Assembly: GCF_000308655.1 (NCBI RefSeq)
Contig: NZ_BAGC01000035.1
Location: 300,994-364,993 of the forward strand
Direction: 5' to 3'
Length of the DNA: 64,000 bases
Source of the DNA: Nocardia niigatensis NBRC 100131
GTDB lineage: Bacteria > Actinomycetota > Actinomycetes > Mycobacteriales > Mycobacteriaceae
Under the pieces are notes generated by a model, which worked only from the letters and a program-made list of their open reading frames with translations, ran no database searches and was not told where the DNA came from. Within the stretch, counting starts at the first letter, position 1, and each line of letters starts with the position of its first letter. Below, one piece after another: positions 1 through 8,809 of this stretch. Both the position numbers and the translations under genes were made by a program.

Positions 1-1277
1 TGGTGCGCGCTCAGCTCGGCGTCGCTGTAGAGGCGCGGGTTGGCCTCGAAATCGATGTGGATCTTGCCGCCGAGCCCGTTGTACAGGTTGATCGAGAGGT
101 CCTCGACCGGGCCGGTGGACAGCACATTGATGGAGCCCATCAGGCTGCCGAATTTCAACTCGCTGTGGAAGAGCATGAGGTTGACCATGGGCCCGAAGAA
201 GCCGCGGGCATCACGGGAATAGCCGCAGTCCCTGCGGATGTCATCGCTGCGGTAGCGCTGGTGCCGCAGCGCACCGGTGATCTGCAGCTCGACCGCGCGG
301 ACCGTATCGGCGATGGTGTAGGTGTCGGTGAACTGCACCCGGATGGGCACCACATTCGAGACCACGCCGCTGGAGCGGCGCAGCGCCACCGTGGTGCGCG
401 CCGAGACCGGCAGGCTGAGCACCACGTCCTGGGTGCCGGTGACGGCCCGCACGTACCCGGCCAGCGCGGCCACGAACAGCGCGGAACTGTTGGAGCCGAA
501 CGCGGTCGCGGCGGCCTCGATGGCGGCCTGCGCGTCCTCGGCGAGCACGGCGTTGGCGCTGCGGCGGCCCGCGTCGGACACCGCGGGCAGCAATCCGTTG
601 CTGGACAGGGTGATCGGCTCGCCGGCGCCGTTGAGCTGCTGCCGCCAGTAGTCGCTGTCGGTGACGAAGCGGCTGGTCTCCCGGTAGCGGTTCTCGTCGC
701 CGTAGATGGTGGCCAGCGGCGTGGCCCGCGAATCCGTCGGCTCCTCGTGCTCTTCCAGGGCCGTGTAGATCTCCGCGGCCCGGCTGGTGGCGTTCATGGC
801 GCCGTAACCGTCGATGACGATGTGGTGACCACGGCTGTACCAGATCCAGTCCGAGTCACCGACCTGCAGCACCACATTGATGGTGAGCGGGTCCTTTTCG
901 ATGTCGATGGGCGAGCTGGCGTGCTCGTTCATCCAGGCGAGGGCCGCGGCCCGGGGGTCGGCCTCGCCGCGCATGTCGAGGCGTCCCCAGCCGGCCCGGC
1001 GGGTGAGGTCCACCATCTGGTGTGGCACACCGTCGATCTCGAGCAGGCGCACGTGGCCGCACTCGCTCTCGCCGCCGAAGCGTTCGATGGCGTAGAGCAG
1101 GCGGCCGACGTCCAGATCACCGTGGATCTCCACGTATTGCGCGATGGTGAGGGGGATGTCGGGCCGGATGCGCTGGGCGTACCAGAGGGCCGCCTGCGCG
1201 GGAGACAGCGCGAAGGGTTGAGCTGAGAATTCACCCGAAGAACATTGGTCGACACGGTCGGTGGCCAATGAACTCAT
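1..1277 (-). CDS. Non-ribosomal peptide synthetase, N-terminal condensation domain (partial)
   Basis: This is the first 425 codons of a large synthetase that runs off the left edge. The reading frame opens at ATG 1277 (MSSLATDRVDQ) and stays open to base 1. Residues about 20-425 match an NRPS condensation domain: an early FALSPAQAALWYAQR motif and the catalytic HHxxxDG motif, seen as HHIVIDG with H151, H152 and D156. Such domains join an acyl or aminoacyl donor to an acceptor amino acid carried on a peptidyl carrier protein. A condensation domain at the very N-terminus suggests an acylated product or a module fed by another protein. The product cannot be deduced because adenylation domains lie outside the window. 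Upstream is a 407-base region with a strong palindrome. The identity of the domain is secure; the compound made is unknown. Confidence 0.85.
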   Translation of the reverse strand, partial: MSSLATDRVDQCSSGEFSAQPFALSPAQAALWYAQRIRPDIPLTIAQYVEIHGDLDVGRLLYAIERFGGESECGHVRLLEIDGVPHQMVDLTRRAGWGRLDMRGEADPRAAALAWMNEHASSPIDIEKDPLTINVVLQVGDSDWIWYSRGHHIVIDGYGAMNATSRAAEIYTALEEHEEPTDSRATPLATIYGDENRYRETSRFVTDSDYWRQQLNGAGEPITLSSNGLLPAVSDAGRRSANAVLAEDAQAAIEAAATAFGSNSSALFVAALAGYVRAVTGTQDVVLSLPVSARTTVALRRSSGVVSNVVPIRVQFTDTYTIADTVRAVELQITGALRHQRYRSDDIRRDCGYSRDARGFFGPMVNLMLFHSELKFGSLMGSINVLSTGPVEDLSINLYNGLGGKIHIDFEANPRLYSDAELSAH

Positions 1278-1380
1278 CAAAAAACTCCGTTCTGCCGCTG
1301 TAGACGCAACTCCCCGAGCCCCGAAAAAATCGATCACGGCCCGTCTCCGACGGCCGGCGATCGCGCGCACGCGCGAGCCG

Positions 1381-1401
1381 TAGGACGTGATCCACGTCCT
1401 A
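1381..1401. promoter_or_regulatory. Perfect inverted repeat upstream of the NRPS gene
   Basis: Arms TAGGACGTG (1381-1389) and CACGTCCTA (1393-1401) are exact reverse complements with a 3-base spacer. The site lies about 105-125 bases before the NRPS start, inside the non-coding stretch 1278-1684, which holds no gene. The size and symmetry suit a dimeric transcription factor. Which factor binds is unknown. The rest of the stretch has AT-richer sequence at about 1480-1540, likely promoter DNA. Confidence 0.5.
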
Positions 1402-1684
1402 TGATTCGGAGCATCCCGCCGACTGGATCGGTGGTGATCTCGAGTTATCCGCAACGAACAGCGTCGACGGAACGAAGATTAAGTTCAGTTACCTCATAGC
1501 AAACCTCGCGAGGATCGCTTAACTCACCTAAGGAAACCGCACGACCACAGACATATCAGAGACGCCGACCAGCTCTGGCAACGAACCGGCGAACCACTCT
1601 CGCCGACGCGGGACGGCCCTCTCACACGTGCCCGCTGGTAATACGCCGGAAAAGTCTCCGGGATTCGAACGCGCTCGGACGATG

Positions 1685-3406
1685 TCACAAATGCTGCGCC
1701 CGGCGCCGAATCAGCACTGCCGCAGTGGCAGCCGCGGCCAGAATACACAAGATTACCTCGGGCGCGGTGCCCAATCGGGTGGCAAATGTCGTGTCGTTGC
1801 GCAGCGGCAACCTCGCCACCAGCGCCGCCGGTTCGAACTGCGGGGTTTGCTGGCGGATCACGCCATCGGCGGTGATCATGGCGCTGACACCGGTGGTCGC
1901 CGAGACCACCACGGCGCGACCGTGTTCCACCGCGCGCACCCGCGACATGGCCAGCTGCTGATAGGTCATCTCACTGCGCCCGAAGGTGGCGTTGTTGGTC
2001 GGAACGGTGAGCAGCTGCGCGCCGGCGCGGACCGATTCCTCGAAGGCGCGGTCGAAGACCACCTCGTAGCAGGTGGCCACGCCGATGGCGATCGGGTCAC
2101 CGCCGGTGACCGGCCGGACGTGTACCATGCCGTCGCCGGTGCCGGGCACGAAATAGCCTGCGCGGTCCGCGTATTCGGAGAAGTGCCGGAAGAAGTTCCG
2201 ATAGGGCAGATATTCGCCGAAGGGCTGGATGATCTTCTTGTCGTGCCGCTCCCCTGGTCCGGCGTCGCCGTTCCAGACGATGACCGAGTTGGTGGTGGTG
2301 CGGTCGTCGTTCACCAGGACCGCGCCGACCAGGATGGGGGCCCTCACATCCTTGGACGCCTGCGAGATCTCCTGGGCAGCATCCTCGTTGCGCAGCGGAT
2401 CGATATCGGAGGAGTTCTCCGGCCAGATCACCACGTCCGGCCGCGGCGCCCGGCCGGCCGCGATGTCGCGGGCCAGTTCCTCGGTGCGCTTGACGTGATT
2501 GTCGAGAACCGCGCGGCGCTGGGCATTGAAGTCCAGGCCCAGGCGCGGCACGCTGCCCTGGATGGCGGCGACCGTGATCGGCCGGTTGCCGTCCTCCGGG
2601 CCGGGCAGCGCGGTCCGGAGGATCACTCCGGTGAGGGGAACTATAGCCACAAGCATTGCCGCAGCAACAATCCGGTTCCACGATGTGGGACGGATAGCCC
2701 CCCATCTGGGAGAATTCGAGGCGGTTCCGGACCCCTCCCCATTACCCTCCGCACCTGAGTCGAGGCGGCGCAGCAAACTCTTGGCGAGCCAGGCCAGGCC
2801 CGTCCCGGTGAGGGCCACCGCGAAGCTCACCAGGGGGGCGCCACCCACCATCGCGAACGGCAGATACCAGCCGTCGGCCTGCCCGAAAGCCAGTTTGCCC
2901 CAGGGGAACCCGCCGAACGGGAAGCTGGCCCGCACCCACTCGGTCAGCGACCAGACCGTCGCCACCCACAGCGGCCAGCCGGGCAGCGTCGCCACCCACC
3001 GCGTCAGCATCCCGAACAGTCCCACGTACAGCGCGCAGACCGTCGAGAGCGCGATCCACGGCACCGGCCCGACATAGATGCCCGTCCAGGGCAGCAGCGG
3101 CAGGAAGAAGGCCAGTCCGGCCACGAACCCGAACCCGAATCCTCCACGCGCCCGGCGCGTTCCACGCACCGCCAGGGTGAGCACCGCGATGCCGACCGGG
3201 GCCAGATACCACAGCGTCCGCGGCGGGAAGCTCGCGTACAGCAGCAGTCCCGATGCCGCCGCCGCCAGCAGTCGCGTGAGTCTCGGGTGGGCTCGGATCC
3301 GGTCGGCGGCCAGCGCGAATCTCGTGCGCTTCACCCGGTCATCCCGCTGAGGCGTCGTGGAATCGGCTGTGGTGGTGGGGTTTTCGGGGCCGGGCTCAGG
3401 CTTCAT
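1685..3406 (-). CDS. lnt: Apolipoprotein N-acyltransferase
   Basis: The enzyme adds the third acyl chain to the N-terminal cysteine of lipoproteins at the membrane. The 573-residue protein has an N-terminal part (about residues 40-290) with several hydrophobic helices and a C-terminal nitrilase-like domain. The expected Glu-Lys-Cys triad is present: E330 in VVIWPENSS, K390 in DKKIIQPFGEY and C446 in VATCYEVV. ATG 3406 overlaps the last 11 bases of the upstream amidohydrolase gene, so translation is probably coupled. In mycobacteria this domain is joined or adjacent to the polyprenol-phosphate mannose synthase Ppm1; here the following 400 bases are empty and no ppm1 is present. Assignment is secure. 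Confidence 0.95.
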   Translation of the reverse strand: MKPEPGPENPTTTADSTTPQRDDRVKRTRFALAADRIRAHPRLTRLLAAAASGLLLYASFPPRTLWYLAPVGIAVLTLAVRGTRRARGGFGFGFVAGLAFFLPLLPWTGIYVGPVPWIALSTVCALYVGLFGMLTRWVATLPGWPLWVATVWSLTEWVRASFPFGGFPWGKLAFGQADGWYLPFAMVGGAPLVSFAVALTGTGLAWLAKSLLRRLDSGAEGNGEGSGTASNSPRWGAIRPTSWNRIVAAAMLVAIVPLTGVILRTALPGPEDGNRPITVAAIQGSVPRLGLDFNAQRRAVLDNHVKRTEELARDIAAGRAPRPDVVIWPENSSDIDPLRNEDAAQEISQASKDVRAPILVGAVLVNDDRTTTNSVIVWNGDAGPGERHDKKIIQPFGEYLPYRNFFRHFSEYADRAGYFVPGTGDGMVHVRPVTGGDPIAIGVATCYEVVFDRAFEESVRAGAQLLTVPTNNATFGRSEMTYQQLAMSRVRAVEHGRAVVVSATTGVSAMITADGVIRQQTPQFEPAALVARLPLRNDTTFATRLGTAPEVILCILAAAATAAVLIRRRAQHL

Positions 3407-4991
3407 GAATGGTGACTCCGCGGTGCACGGTGCGCAGGCAGCGGGGCAGGGTGGCCTCCGGGGTCAGCGGCGGCAAGCCGGGGACACGGGAGCGCGGGTC
3501 GGTGGACCAGCGCTGCACGGAGTCGGCGGCGGCCGCGACGACCAGCTCGCGGGCGTCCCAGATGGCATAGGAGGCAGGGGCTCCCGGGACGAGGGTGCCC
3601 GCGACGCCGTCGCGGACGCCGCCCGCACGCCAGGCGCCGCGGGTGGCGGCGGCGAAGGCGGCGCGCGGGGAGATCTGGTGGCCGGGGGTGCGGTGGTGGG
3701 CCGCGGCGCGCACGGCCGCCCACGGGTTCAGGGCGGTGACCGGGGCGTCGGAGCCCAGGGCGAGGGAGATGCCCGCGGCGGCCATGGCGGCGAACGGGTT
3801 GAGGGTGGCGGCGCGCTCGGCGCCCAGGCGGGTGGCGTACATGCCGTCCGGGCCGCCCCAGGCGGCGTCGAATCCCGGTTGGACGCTGGCGATCACGCCC
3901 CAGGCGGCGAGTTTCTCGATCTGCGCGCCGGTCATCATCTCGGCGTGTTCGAGGCGGTGCCCGCGGGAGGCGACGGCCGGGCCGCCGAGTTCGCCGACGA
4001 CCCGCTCGAAGCCCGCGACGACCGCGTCCATGGCGGCATCGCCGATGACGTGGAAGCCGGTCTGGATGCCGGCCTGGGTGCACGCGAGCACGTGCGCGGC
4101 AATGGCATCGGCGTCGAGGTAGGCGGCGCCGGTGGTGTCGCGATCGGCGTAGGGTTCGCGCAGCCAGGCGGTGTGCGAGCCGAGGGCCCCGTCGACGAAC
4201 AGGTCGCCGCCGAGAGCCTGCACGCCGAGTTCCTCGACCAGGGTGCGGGCTTCGTCGGCGGTGCGCACGGCCTGTCCCCAGTAGGCGCGCACCTCGACGC
4301 CGTGCCCGAATTCGAGGAGTTCGCGGACGTCGTCGGCGCCGGAGATCTCGGGTCCCGCGCATTCGTGCACGGCCACAACACCGTTGGCGGCCGCCACGTC
4401 CAGCGCGACCTGCCGGGCGGCATCGCGCCGCGCCCGGTCCAGCGCGCCCAGCGCGGCCCCGCGCACGCGATGGTGCGCGTCCGTGCGCAGCGGCTCACCG
4501 CGTGTGAACCCGTTCGCCTCGGTGATCCCGGCCACCGCGTCGAGCAGCGCGGAGGAGGCCACCGCCGAATGTGCGTCCACGCGAGCCAGATACACCTGCC
4601 GTCCCGGCGCGGCGGCGTCGAGCTCCTCGCGCGCGGGCGGTCGTCCTTCGGCCCAGGTGGTCTCGTCCCAGCCCTCGCCGAGGATCACACCGTCCGGATG
4701 CGCCGCGGCGTACTCCCGCACCAGTTCCAGACATTCCGCGAGTGAACGGGCCTGCGCCAGATCGAGTCCCGTCAGCTTCAGCCCCAGCGCGGTCACGTGC
4801 ACATGCGGGTCCACGAACCCGGGCGCCACGAACGCCCCGTCCAGCTCGATGATCTCCGCGTCCGGATGCAACGCCCGCCCAGGCTTGTCCAACCCCACCC
4901 ACACCACGGTTCCGTCACTGACGGCCATGGCCGTCGCGTCAGGATTGCTGGAGCTGTAGATACGACCACCGACAAGCAACTGGGTACTCAC
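3396..4991 (-). CDS. Amidohydrolase family protein (YtcJ-like)
   Basis: A 531-residue metal-dependent hydrolase of the amidohydrolase superfamily. It begins with the usual beta-sandwich segment (LLVGGRIYSS, then LDGAFVAPGFVDPHVHV). The HxH metal-binding pair sits in DPHVHV near residue 65, and later motifs include the DAHS and GSDAPV segments typical of YtcJ/exoenzyme-regulatory-type members. The substrate is unknown; relatives act on amides or imides. I chose GTG 4991 because the domain begins there and a GGAG sequence lies 5' of it; the open frame runs further upstream without recognisable domain sequence. The 3' end overlaps lnt by 11 bases, placing both in one operon. M. tuberculosis has an unrelated protein gene at the equivalent spot between ppm1/lnt and fxsA. 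Confidence 0.85.
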   Translation of the reverse strand: MSTQLLVGGRIYSSSNPDATAMAVSDGTVVWVGLDKPGRALHPDAEIIELDGAFVAPGFVDPHVHVTALGLKLTGLDLAQARSLAECLELVREYAAAHPDGVILGEGWDETTWAEGRPPAREELDAAAPGRQVYLARVDAHSAVASSALLDAVAGITEANGFTRGEPLRTDAHHRVRGAALGALDRARRDAARQVALDVAAANGVVAVHECAGPEISGADDVRELLEFGHGVEVRAYWGQAVRTADEARTLVEELGVQALGGDLFVDGALGSHTAWLREPYADRDTTGAAYLDADAIAAHVLACTQAGIQTGFHVIGDAAMDAVVAGFERVVGELGGPAVASRGHRLEHAEMMTGAQIEKLAAWGVIASVQPGFDAAWGGPDGMYATRLGAERAATLNPFAAMAAAGISLALGSDAPVTALNPWAAVRAAAHHRTPGHQISPRAAFAAATRGAWRAGGVRDGVAGTLVPGAPASYAIWDARELVVAAAADSVQRWSTDPRSRVPGLPPLTPEATLPRCLRTVHRGVTIHEA

Positions 4992-5059
4992 GGGTCTCCA
5001 GTCTGCCCGACGCGCCTGCCACACCGACAACCGCACCGCACACGGCAACCACACACTCC

Positions 5060-5068
5060 GGTAGTACC
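5060..5068. promoter_or_regulatory. Small palindrome at the antitoxin promoter
   Basis: GGTA-G-TACC lies 20 bases before the antitoxin ATG, in the 96-base divergent region between the amidohydrolase and the toxin-antitoxin pair. TACCGT, a likely -10 element, ends 6 bases before that ATG. Autoregulation by the antitoxin at this site would fit type II systems, but the palindrome is short. Confidence 0.3.
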
Positions 5069-5087
5069 CCAGTGTTACCGTGGTGGG

Positions 5088-5291
5088 ATGAAGATCTCCG
5101 TTTCGCTCCCCGATGACCGCGTAACCGAGCTCATCAAGCAACAGCCGAACGTCTCCGATTTCCTCTATCGCGCCGCACGCCGCATGCTCGTGGCCGAGGA
5201 ACTGGCCGCACTCACACCCGATTCCGAGGCCGACGCCTTCGCCGAGGCGTCCGAGGCGGCGTCGCTCGAGGCGTGGGCCGGCGATGAGTGA
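5088..5291 (+). CDS. Antitoxin of a type II toxin-antitoxin pair (ribbon-helix-helix-like)
   Basis: A 67-residue protein that starts with a short beta-strand pattern (MKISVSLPDD) followed by helices, as in MazE/ribbon-helix-helix antitoxins, and ends in an acidic tail (EADAFAEASEAASLEAW) suited to wrapping a toxin. ATG 5088 is preceded by TACCGT and 6 bases, suggesting a leaderless message. Its last 8 bases overlap the next gene, which is typical for these modules. M. tuberculosis carries the mazEF7 pair just after cobN, so a pair of this kind near this locus is not surprising, but this one is in another position. Family assignment rests on fold-like pattern and arrangement only. Confidence 0.65.
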   Translation: MKISVSLPDDRVTELIKQQPNVSDFLYRAARRMLVAEELAALTPDSEADAFAEASEAASLEAWAGDE

Positions 5292-5604
5292 CGTCCCCGC
5301 CATCCAGGGTGAGATCTGGAAGCTGCGCGGTGTCCACGACCTCGTGCACACCGTCGTCGTCCTCGACTCGGTGCCACACGTCGTCCGGGGCGGCCTCATC
5401 GCCGTGGCGATGGTGATCCCCGCCCGCGAGGTTCCCAATCCCCGTGCGCTGCTGACAGTTCCGATCGCCGACACCGACCAGGCCGTAGCCGTCTTCCGGC
5501 TCGGCACGTTCAGCGCATCGCTGTTCCTCGAGAAGATCGGGATGCTCGACCCGGCAACCCTCGAGAACGTGCGCATGGCACTGCGCGCCCGATTCGATCT
5601 CTAG
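5284..5604 (+). CDS. Toxin of a type II toxin-antitoxin pair (MazF/CcdB-like candidate)
   Basis: A 106-residue protein starting at ATG 5284 inside the end of the antitoxin gene. Its length, the start GEIWKL, and the alternating hydrophobic strands (TVVVLDSV, GLIAVAMVIPA) followed by a C-terminal helix suit the small-barrel MazF/PemK/CcdB fold. MazF-type members cut RNA; CcdB-type members poison gyrase. I do not see a decisive catalytic motif, so the target is left open. The overlap with a small acidic partner is the main support for a toxin role. An alternative is a conserved accessory pair of unknown function. Confidence 0.55.
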   Translation: MSDVPAIQGEIWKLRGVHDLVHTVVVLDSVPHVVRGGLIAVAMVIPAREVPNPRALLTVPIADTDQAVAVFRLGTFSASLFLEKIGMLDPATLENVRMALRARFDL

Positions 5605-6018
5605 TCACTCGGCGCCGAACCGCCGCCGGCGATCGCGGATTTGCCGCCACCACACCCCACCGCTACAGCCCACAGCTGCTCGCCATACGAACCAACGGTT
5701 CGCGGAATCCGCAATTCTTCAGGCCGGCTTCGTCGACGCCCTCGACCGTGGTGACATCGAGGCCACGGCGTGCGCTGATGCCGCGACAACCCCGCCGAGG
5801 CGGCGGCCGGTACTGCCGCAGCCGTCCACCCGTGCAGCTCGAGGCCATGCTGGCCGGCTGACCCAGGTCCACTTACTGAGACGGCGATGACCGGCGACCG
5901 GCCGCATCGGTGTGGCGCATGCCGGACATCGCCGCCCGGGCCGACCGGCCCGAGCTGACCGAGATCCTGCGCCCGGGGTCCACCATCACCGAACCGTCCT
6001 GCTGGTCGAGAACGTGAT
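5605..6018. other. Non-coding stretch, no gene recognised
   Basis: About 410 bases between the toxin gene and the FxsA terminator. No frame has convincing start, codon usage and family similarity. A short stretch near 5715-5770 reads GFVDALDRGDIEATA in the plus direction, vaguely like the start of a SnoaL-type domain, but it stops making sense within 20 codons. It may be decayed coding sequence. Confidence 0.4.
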
Positions 6019-6064
6019 CACCCCGGTGCGCGAGCGGCTCTGCGGCCGCTCGCGCACCGGGGTG
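6019..6064 (-). terminator. Strong hairpin downstream of fxsA
   Basis: Bases 6019-6037 and 6046-6064 form a perfect 19-bp stem (the C6038-G6045 pair extends it to 20) around an 8-base loop or shorter. It lies 16 bases beyond the stop of the minus-strand FxsA gene. No long T tract follows on either strand, which is normal for actinobacterial hairpin terminators. Confidence 0.7.
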
Positions 6065-6079
6065 AAGTCGGCGGTGGGG

Positions 6080-6574
6080 TCAGCGGGGGTCGATCATCTT
6101 GTAGCCGTTGCCCTGGCCGTCGTCGTAGTACTCGGTGACGACGGTGGCGTCGATGACCTCGCCGTCGGGGTCTATGACGACATTGCGGTAGCCGTAGGGG
6201 CCGACGGCGGTGGCGACGCGGCTCAGGCGGCGGGCGGCGAAGGCAGCCACGATCGGGCGGAACAGGAAGCGGGTGAAGGGCAGCAGGGCCAGCAGGCCCA
6301 GGGCGGTGGTGAGCAGGCCGGGGACGAACATGAGGACCGCGCCGACCGCGACCAGCGCGCCGTCGGCGACGGCGGTAGTGGGTTCGAGCTCACCGCGAGC
6401 CGCGCGGCGGAAGCCCTGGAACACGCGGCGGCCCTGCGAGCGCACCAGCACCAAACCCACGGCCGAGCCCGCGAGCAGCAGCAGGATGGTGGGGAACACG
6501 CCGATGAAGTGGCCGACCACGACGAGGGTGGCGATCTCGGCGACGAAGTACGCGAGGAACAGCATGGCAGGCAT
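6080..6574 (-). CDS. fxsA: FxsA family membrane protein
   Basis: A 164-residue inner-membrane protein. It has the FxsA pattern: two N-terminal helices (about residues 3-45), the cytoplasmic QGRRVFQGFRRAARGELEPT segment that includes a conserved short helix, and two further hydrophobic stretches around residues 70-110. The tail is polar and ends in YDDGQGNGYKMIDPR. E. coli FxsA relieves exclusion of phage T7 by F plasmid, but its normal role is unknown. M. tuberculosis Rv2053c, the FxsA homologue, lies two genes from ppm1/lnt, so the placement near lnt is conserved. It is 72 bases from the response regulator gene upstream and could share its transcript. Confidence 0.9.
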   Translation of the reverse strand: MPAMLFLAYFVAEIATLVVVGHFIGVFPTILLLLAGSAVGLVLVRSQGRRVFQGFRRAARGELEPTTAVADGALVAVGAVLMFVPGLLTTALGLLALLPFTRFLFRPIVAAFAARRLSRVATAVGPYGYRNVVIDPDGEVIDATVVTEYYDDGQGNGYKMIDPR

Positions 6575-6646
6575 CGGGCGATCCTTTCGATCGATCTACC
6601 CGTGCAACGCGCGACGGCCCGGATTTTCTCCCGGATGCGTCACCGG

Positions 6647-7324
6647 TCACATCGGCTCGGCGCTGCCCGGTCGCACCAGCCCGGTCTCGTAGGCCAGCAC
6701 CACGGCCTGAACCCGGTCGCGCAGGCCGAGTTTGGTGAGCACGCGGCCGACATGGGTCTTCACGGTCGCCTCGGACAGGAACAGCACGCCCGCGATCTCG
6801 GCATTGGAGCGGCCGGCGGCGATGTGTTCGAGGACCTCGCGTTCGCGGGCGGTGAGCACCTCGAGGACGCCGGGGTCGCGCCCGGCGGCCGGATCCTCGG
6901 CGATGAGGCGATCCAGCAGCCGCTTGGTCACCTTGGGCGAGACCACCGCGTCCCCCGCGGCGACACTGCGGATCGCGGAGATCAGATCCTCGGGCGGGGT
7001 GTCCTTGAGCAGGAAGCCGCTGGCCCCGGCCCGCAGCGCGCCGAGCGCGTGCTCGTCCAGGTCGAAGGTGGTCATCACCAGAACCCGGCTGCCGCACCCG
7101 GATTCGATGATCCGCGCGGTCGCGGTCACGCCGTCGGTGACCGGCATCCGCACATCCATCAGCACCACATCGGGCCGCAGCTCCCCCGCCCGCGCGATCG
7201 CGGTCGCCCCGTTGTCGGCCTCCCCGACCACCTCGAGGTCCGGGTGGGCACCGAGCACCATCCGCAGTCCGGCCCGCATGAGCTCCTGGTCATCGACGAC
7301 GAGAACGGTGATCGGCACCCCCAC
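6647..7324 (-). CDS. NarL/LuxR-family response regulator
   Basis: A 225-residue DNA-binding response regulator. The receiver domain (residues 1-120) has the acidic pair D11-D12, phosphoacceptor D57 in VVLMDVRMP and K107 in GFLLKD. The C-terminal LuxR helix-turn-helix (about 155-215) reads LTAREREVLEHIAAGRSN and on to TVKTHVGRV. It is the partner of the histidine kinase gene 153 bases upstream on the same strand. Signal and target genes are not evident; its own operon or the nearby fxsA could be targets. Assignment to family is certain. Confidence 0.95.
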   Translation of the reverse strand: MGVPITVLVVDDQELMRAGLRMVLGAHPDLEVVGEADNGATAIARAGELRPDVVLMDVRMPVTDGVTATARIIESGCGSRVLVMTTFDLDEHALGALRAGASGFLLKDTPPEDLISAIRSVAAGDAVVSPKVTKRLLDRLIAEDPAAGRDPGVLEVLTAREREVLEHIAAGRSNAEIAGVLFLSEATVKTHVGRVLTKLGLRDRVQAVVLAYETGLVRPGSAEPM

Positions 7325-7477
7325 AACCTAATGGGCGCTGTCGGCGGAGCCGTCCTCAGCCCAGCGCATGACCGGAGCGAATGCGGAGGGGTACCGCCTA
7401 TCCGGCCGGCCGCTGCGCCGGTGCGCGCGGGCCGGGGCCGATCGCGGAACGCTCTGGTCGTCGCAGGTCGGAGGCGG

Positions 7478-8710
7478 TCAGTCGGGGGTGTCGCGGTCGA
7501 GGGGGATGGTGGCGCGGACGGTCCAGCCGCCGTGCGGGTTTCGGCCCGCGGTGAGGGTGCCGCCCAGGACAGCGATGCGTTCGCGCATGCCGACCAGGCC
7601 GAGGCCGCTGCCGGGGATGCGGGCCGGGGACGGGACTGCGGTGAGTGTGGTTGGGGTGCTGGAGGATCCGCAGCCACCGGTGGCGGGGCCCGGATCGAGG
7701 GGTGTGCCGCCGGAGTCGGTGATGTCGAGCAGGACGTCGGATTCGCGGCGGGTGACGTGGACCTCGGCGTGCGGGTCGGGGCCGGCGTGGCGCAGGGTGT
7801 TGGTGAGCGACTCCTGGACGATGCGGTGGATGCCGAGGCTGACTTCGGTTGTGACGGAATCGAGTTCGCCGCGCAGTTCGAGGGTGACGTCCAGACCGGC
7901 GCTGCGCATCATGTCGACGACCTTGGCGATGCCGGCGGTGCCGTGCTGCGGAAGTTGTTCGGGCGCATGCTCGGTGCGCAGTAGTTCGACGGTGCGGCGC
8001 AGTTCGCGCAGGGCGTCGCGGCCGGTTCCGGCGATGGTGGACAGCGCCTGCTCGGCGGTGTCGGGATCCTGACGCAGGGCGTAGCGGGCGCCGTCTGCCT
8101 GCACGATGATGACGCTGACCGCGTGCGCGACCACATCGTGCAGTTCGCGGGCGATGCGGGTGCGTTCGGCGGCGACGGCGTCGTGGGCGCGGCGTTCGCG
8201 GTCATAGTCGGCGACGGCGAGGCGCGCGGCGACCTCGGCATCGTAGGCGTGGCGGGCGCCGACGAATTCGGCCAGCGTCCAGCACAGCGCGTAGTAGAGG
8301 GCGGTGAAGGCGATGTCGGTACCCGAGGGTTTGCCGATGGTGGCGGCCGAGATGAGGCTGTCGACCAGCAAGATGCTCAGGTAGATGAGCCCTTGGCGGC
8401 GGCCGACATACGCGACCAGGGTGTAGAGCATGATGCCGAGCCCGAGCAGCGCCGGGTGCACCGAGGTGTCGCCGACCGCGCCGTGCACGAGCGAGGCCGC
8501 GATGGACAGCAGCACCACCGCGATGGCCGCGGCGCGGGTATGGGTGCGGCGGAACACGATCGGCAGCGGCAGCAGCACACTGAAGACCAGGTAGGTCGGC
8601 TTGTACTGACTGTTGCTCAGGGCGAACACATCGATGGTGAGCAGCAGCAGCGCCACCATGGAATCGGTGATCAGCGGTTTGCCGCGCAGCCACAAACTGA
8701 ACCGGCGCAC
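7478..8710 (-). CDS. Sensor histidine kinase, NarL-partner type
   Basis: A 410-residue membrane kinase. Residues about 12-145 carry five or six hydrophobic segments with very short loops and no large sensor domain, so it may sense a membrane state. The dimerisation/phosphoacceptor domain has H191 in TRIARELHDVVAHAVSV (HisKA_3 type). The ATPase part follows: an N-box-like stretch at IVQESLTNTLRHAG and a glycine-rich lid at GSGLGLVGMRERIAVLGG. A run rich in glycine, serine and threonine before the G-box (about residues 345-365) is an insertion. It should phosphorylate the response regulator encoded just downstream. The gene is divergent from the TauE exporter, with about 100 bases between them. 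Confidence 0.95.
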   Translation of the reverse strand: MRRFSLWLRGKPLITDSMVALLLLTIDVFALSNSQYKPTYLVFSVLLPLPIVFRRTHTRAAAIAVVLLSIAASLVHGAVGDTSVHPALLGLGIMLYTLVAYVGRRQGLIYLSILLVDSLISAATIGKPSGTDIAFTALYYALCWTLAEFVGARHAYDAEVAARLAVADYDRERRAHDAVAAERTRIARELHDVVAHAVSVIIVQADGARYALRQDPDTAEQALSTIAGTGRDALRELRRTVELLRTEHAPEQLPQHGTAGIAKVVDMMRSAGLDVTLELRGELDSVTTEVSLGIHRIVQESLTNTLRHAGPDPHAEVHVTRRESDVLLDITDSGGTPLDPGPATGGCGSSSTPTTLTAVPSPARIPGSGLGLVGMRERIAVLGGTLTAGRNPHGGWTVRATIPLDRDTPD

Positions 8711-8809
8711 CCGTCCACCCTACGGTTGCGCTGGAAGTTGCCTCGGGTCGGCGCGCCCCCGCCACTCAACCGTTTGATCTTGCCGCGGGCTTTCTGGTTG
8801 GGTCGCCCT

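Noticed and set aside
1480..1540. Possible IdeR/DtxR iron box in front of the NRPS gene (minus-strand TTAGGTGAGTTAAGCGAT)
   Set aside because: The left half matches the consensus at eight of nine bases but the right half only at about five; total fit is too poor to claim iron control.
5605..6018. SnoaL-like fragment near 5715-5770
   Set aside because: Only about 15 codons look protein-like; no start, no continuation and no clear alignment.
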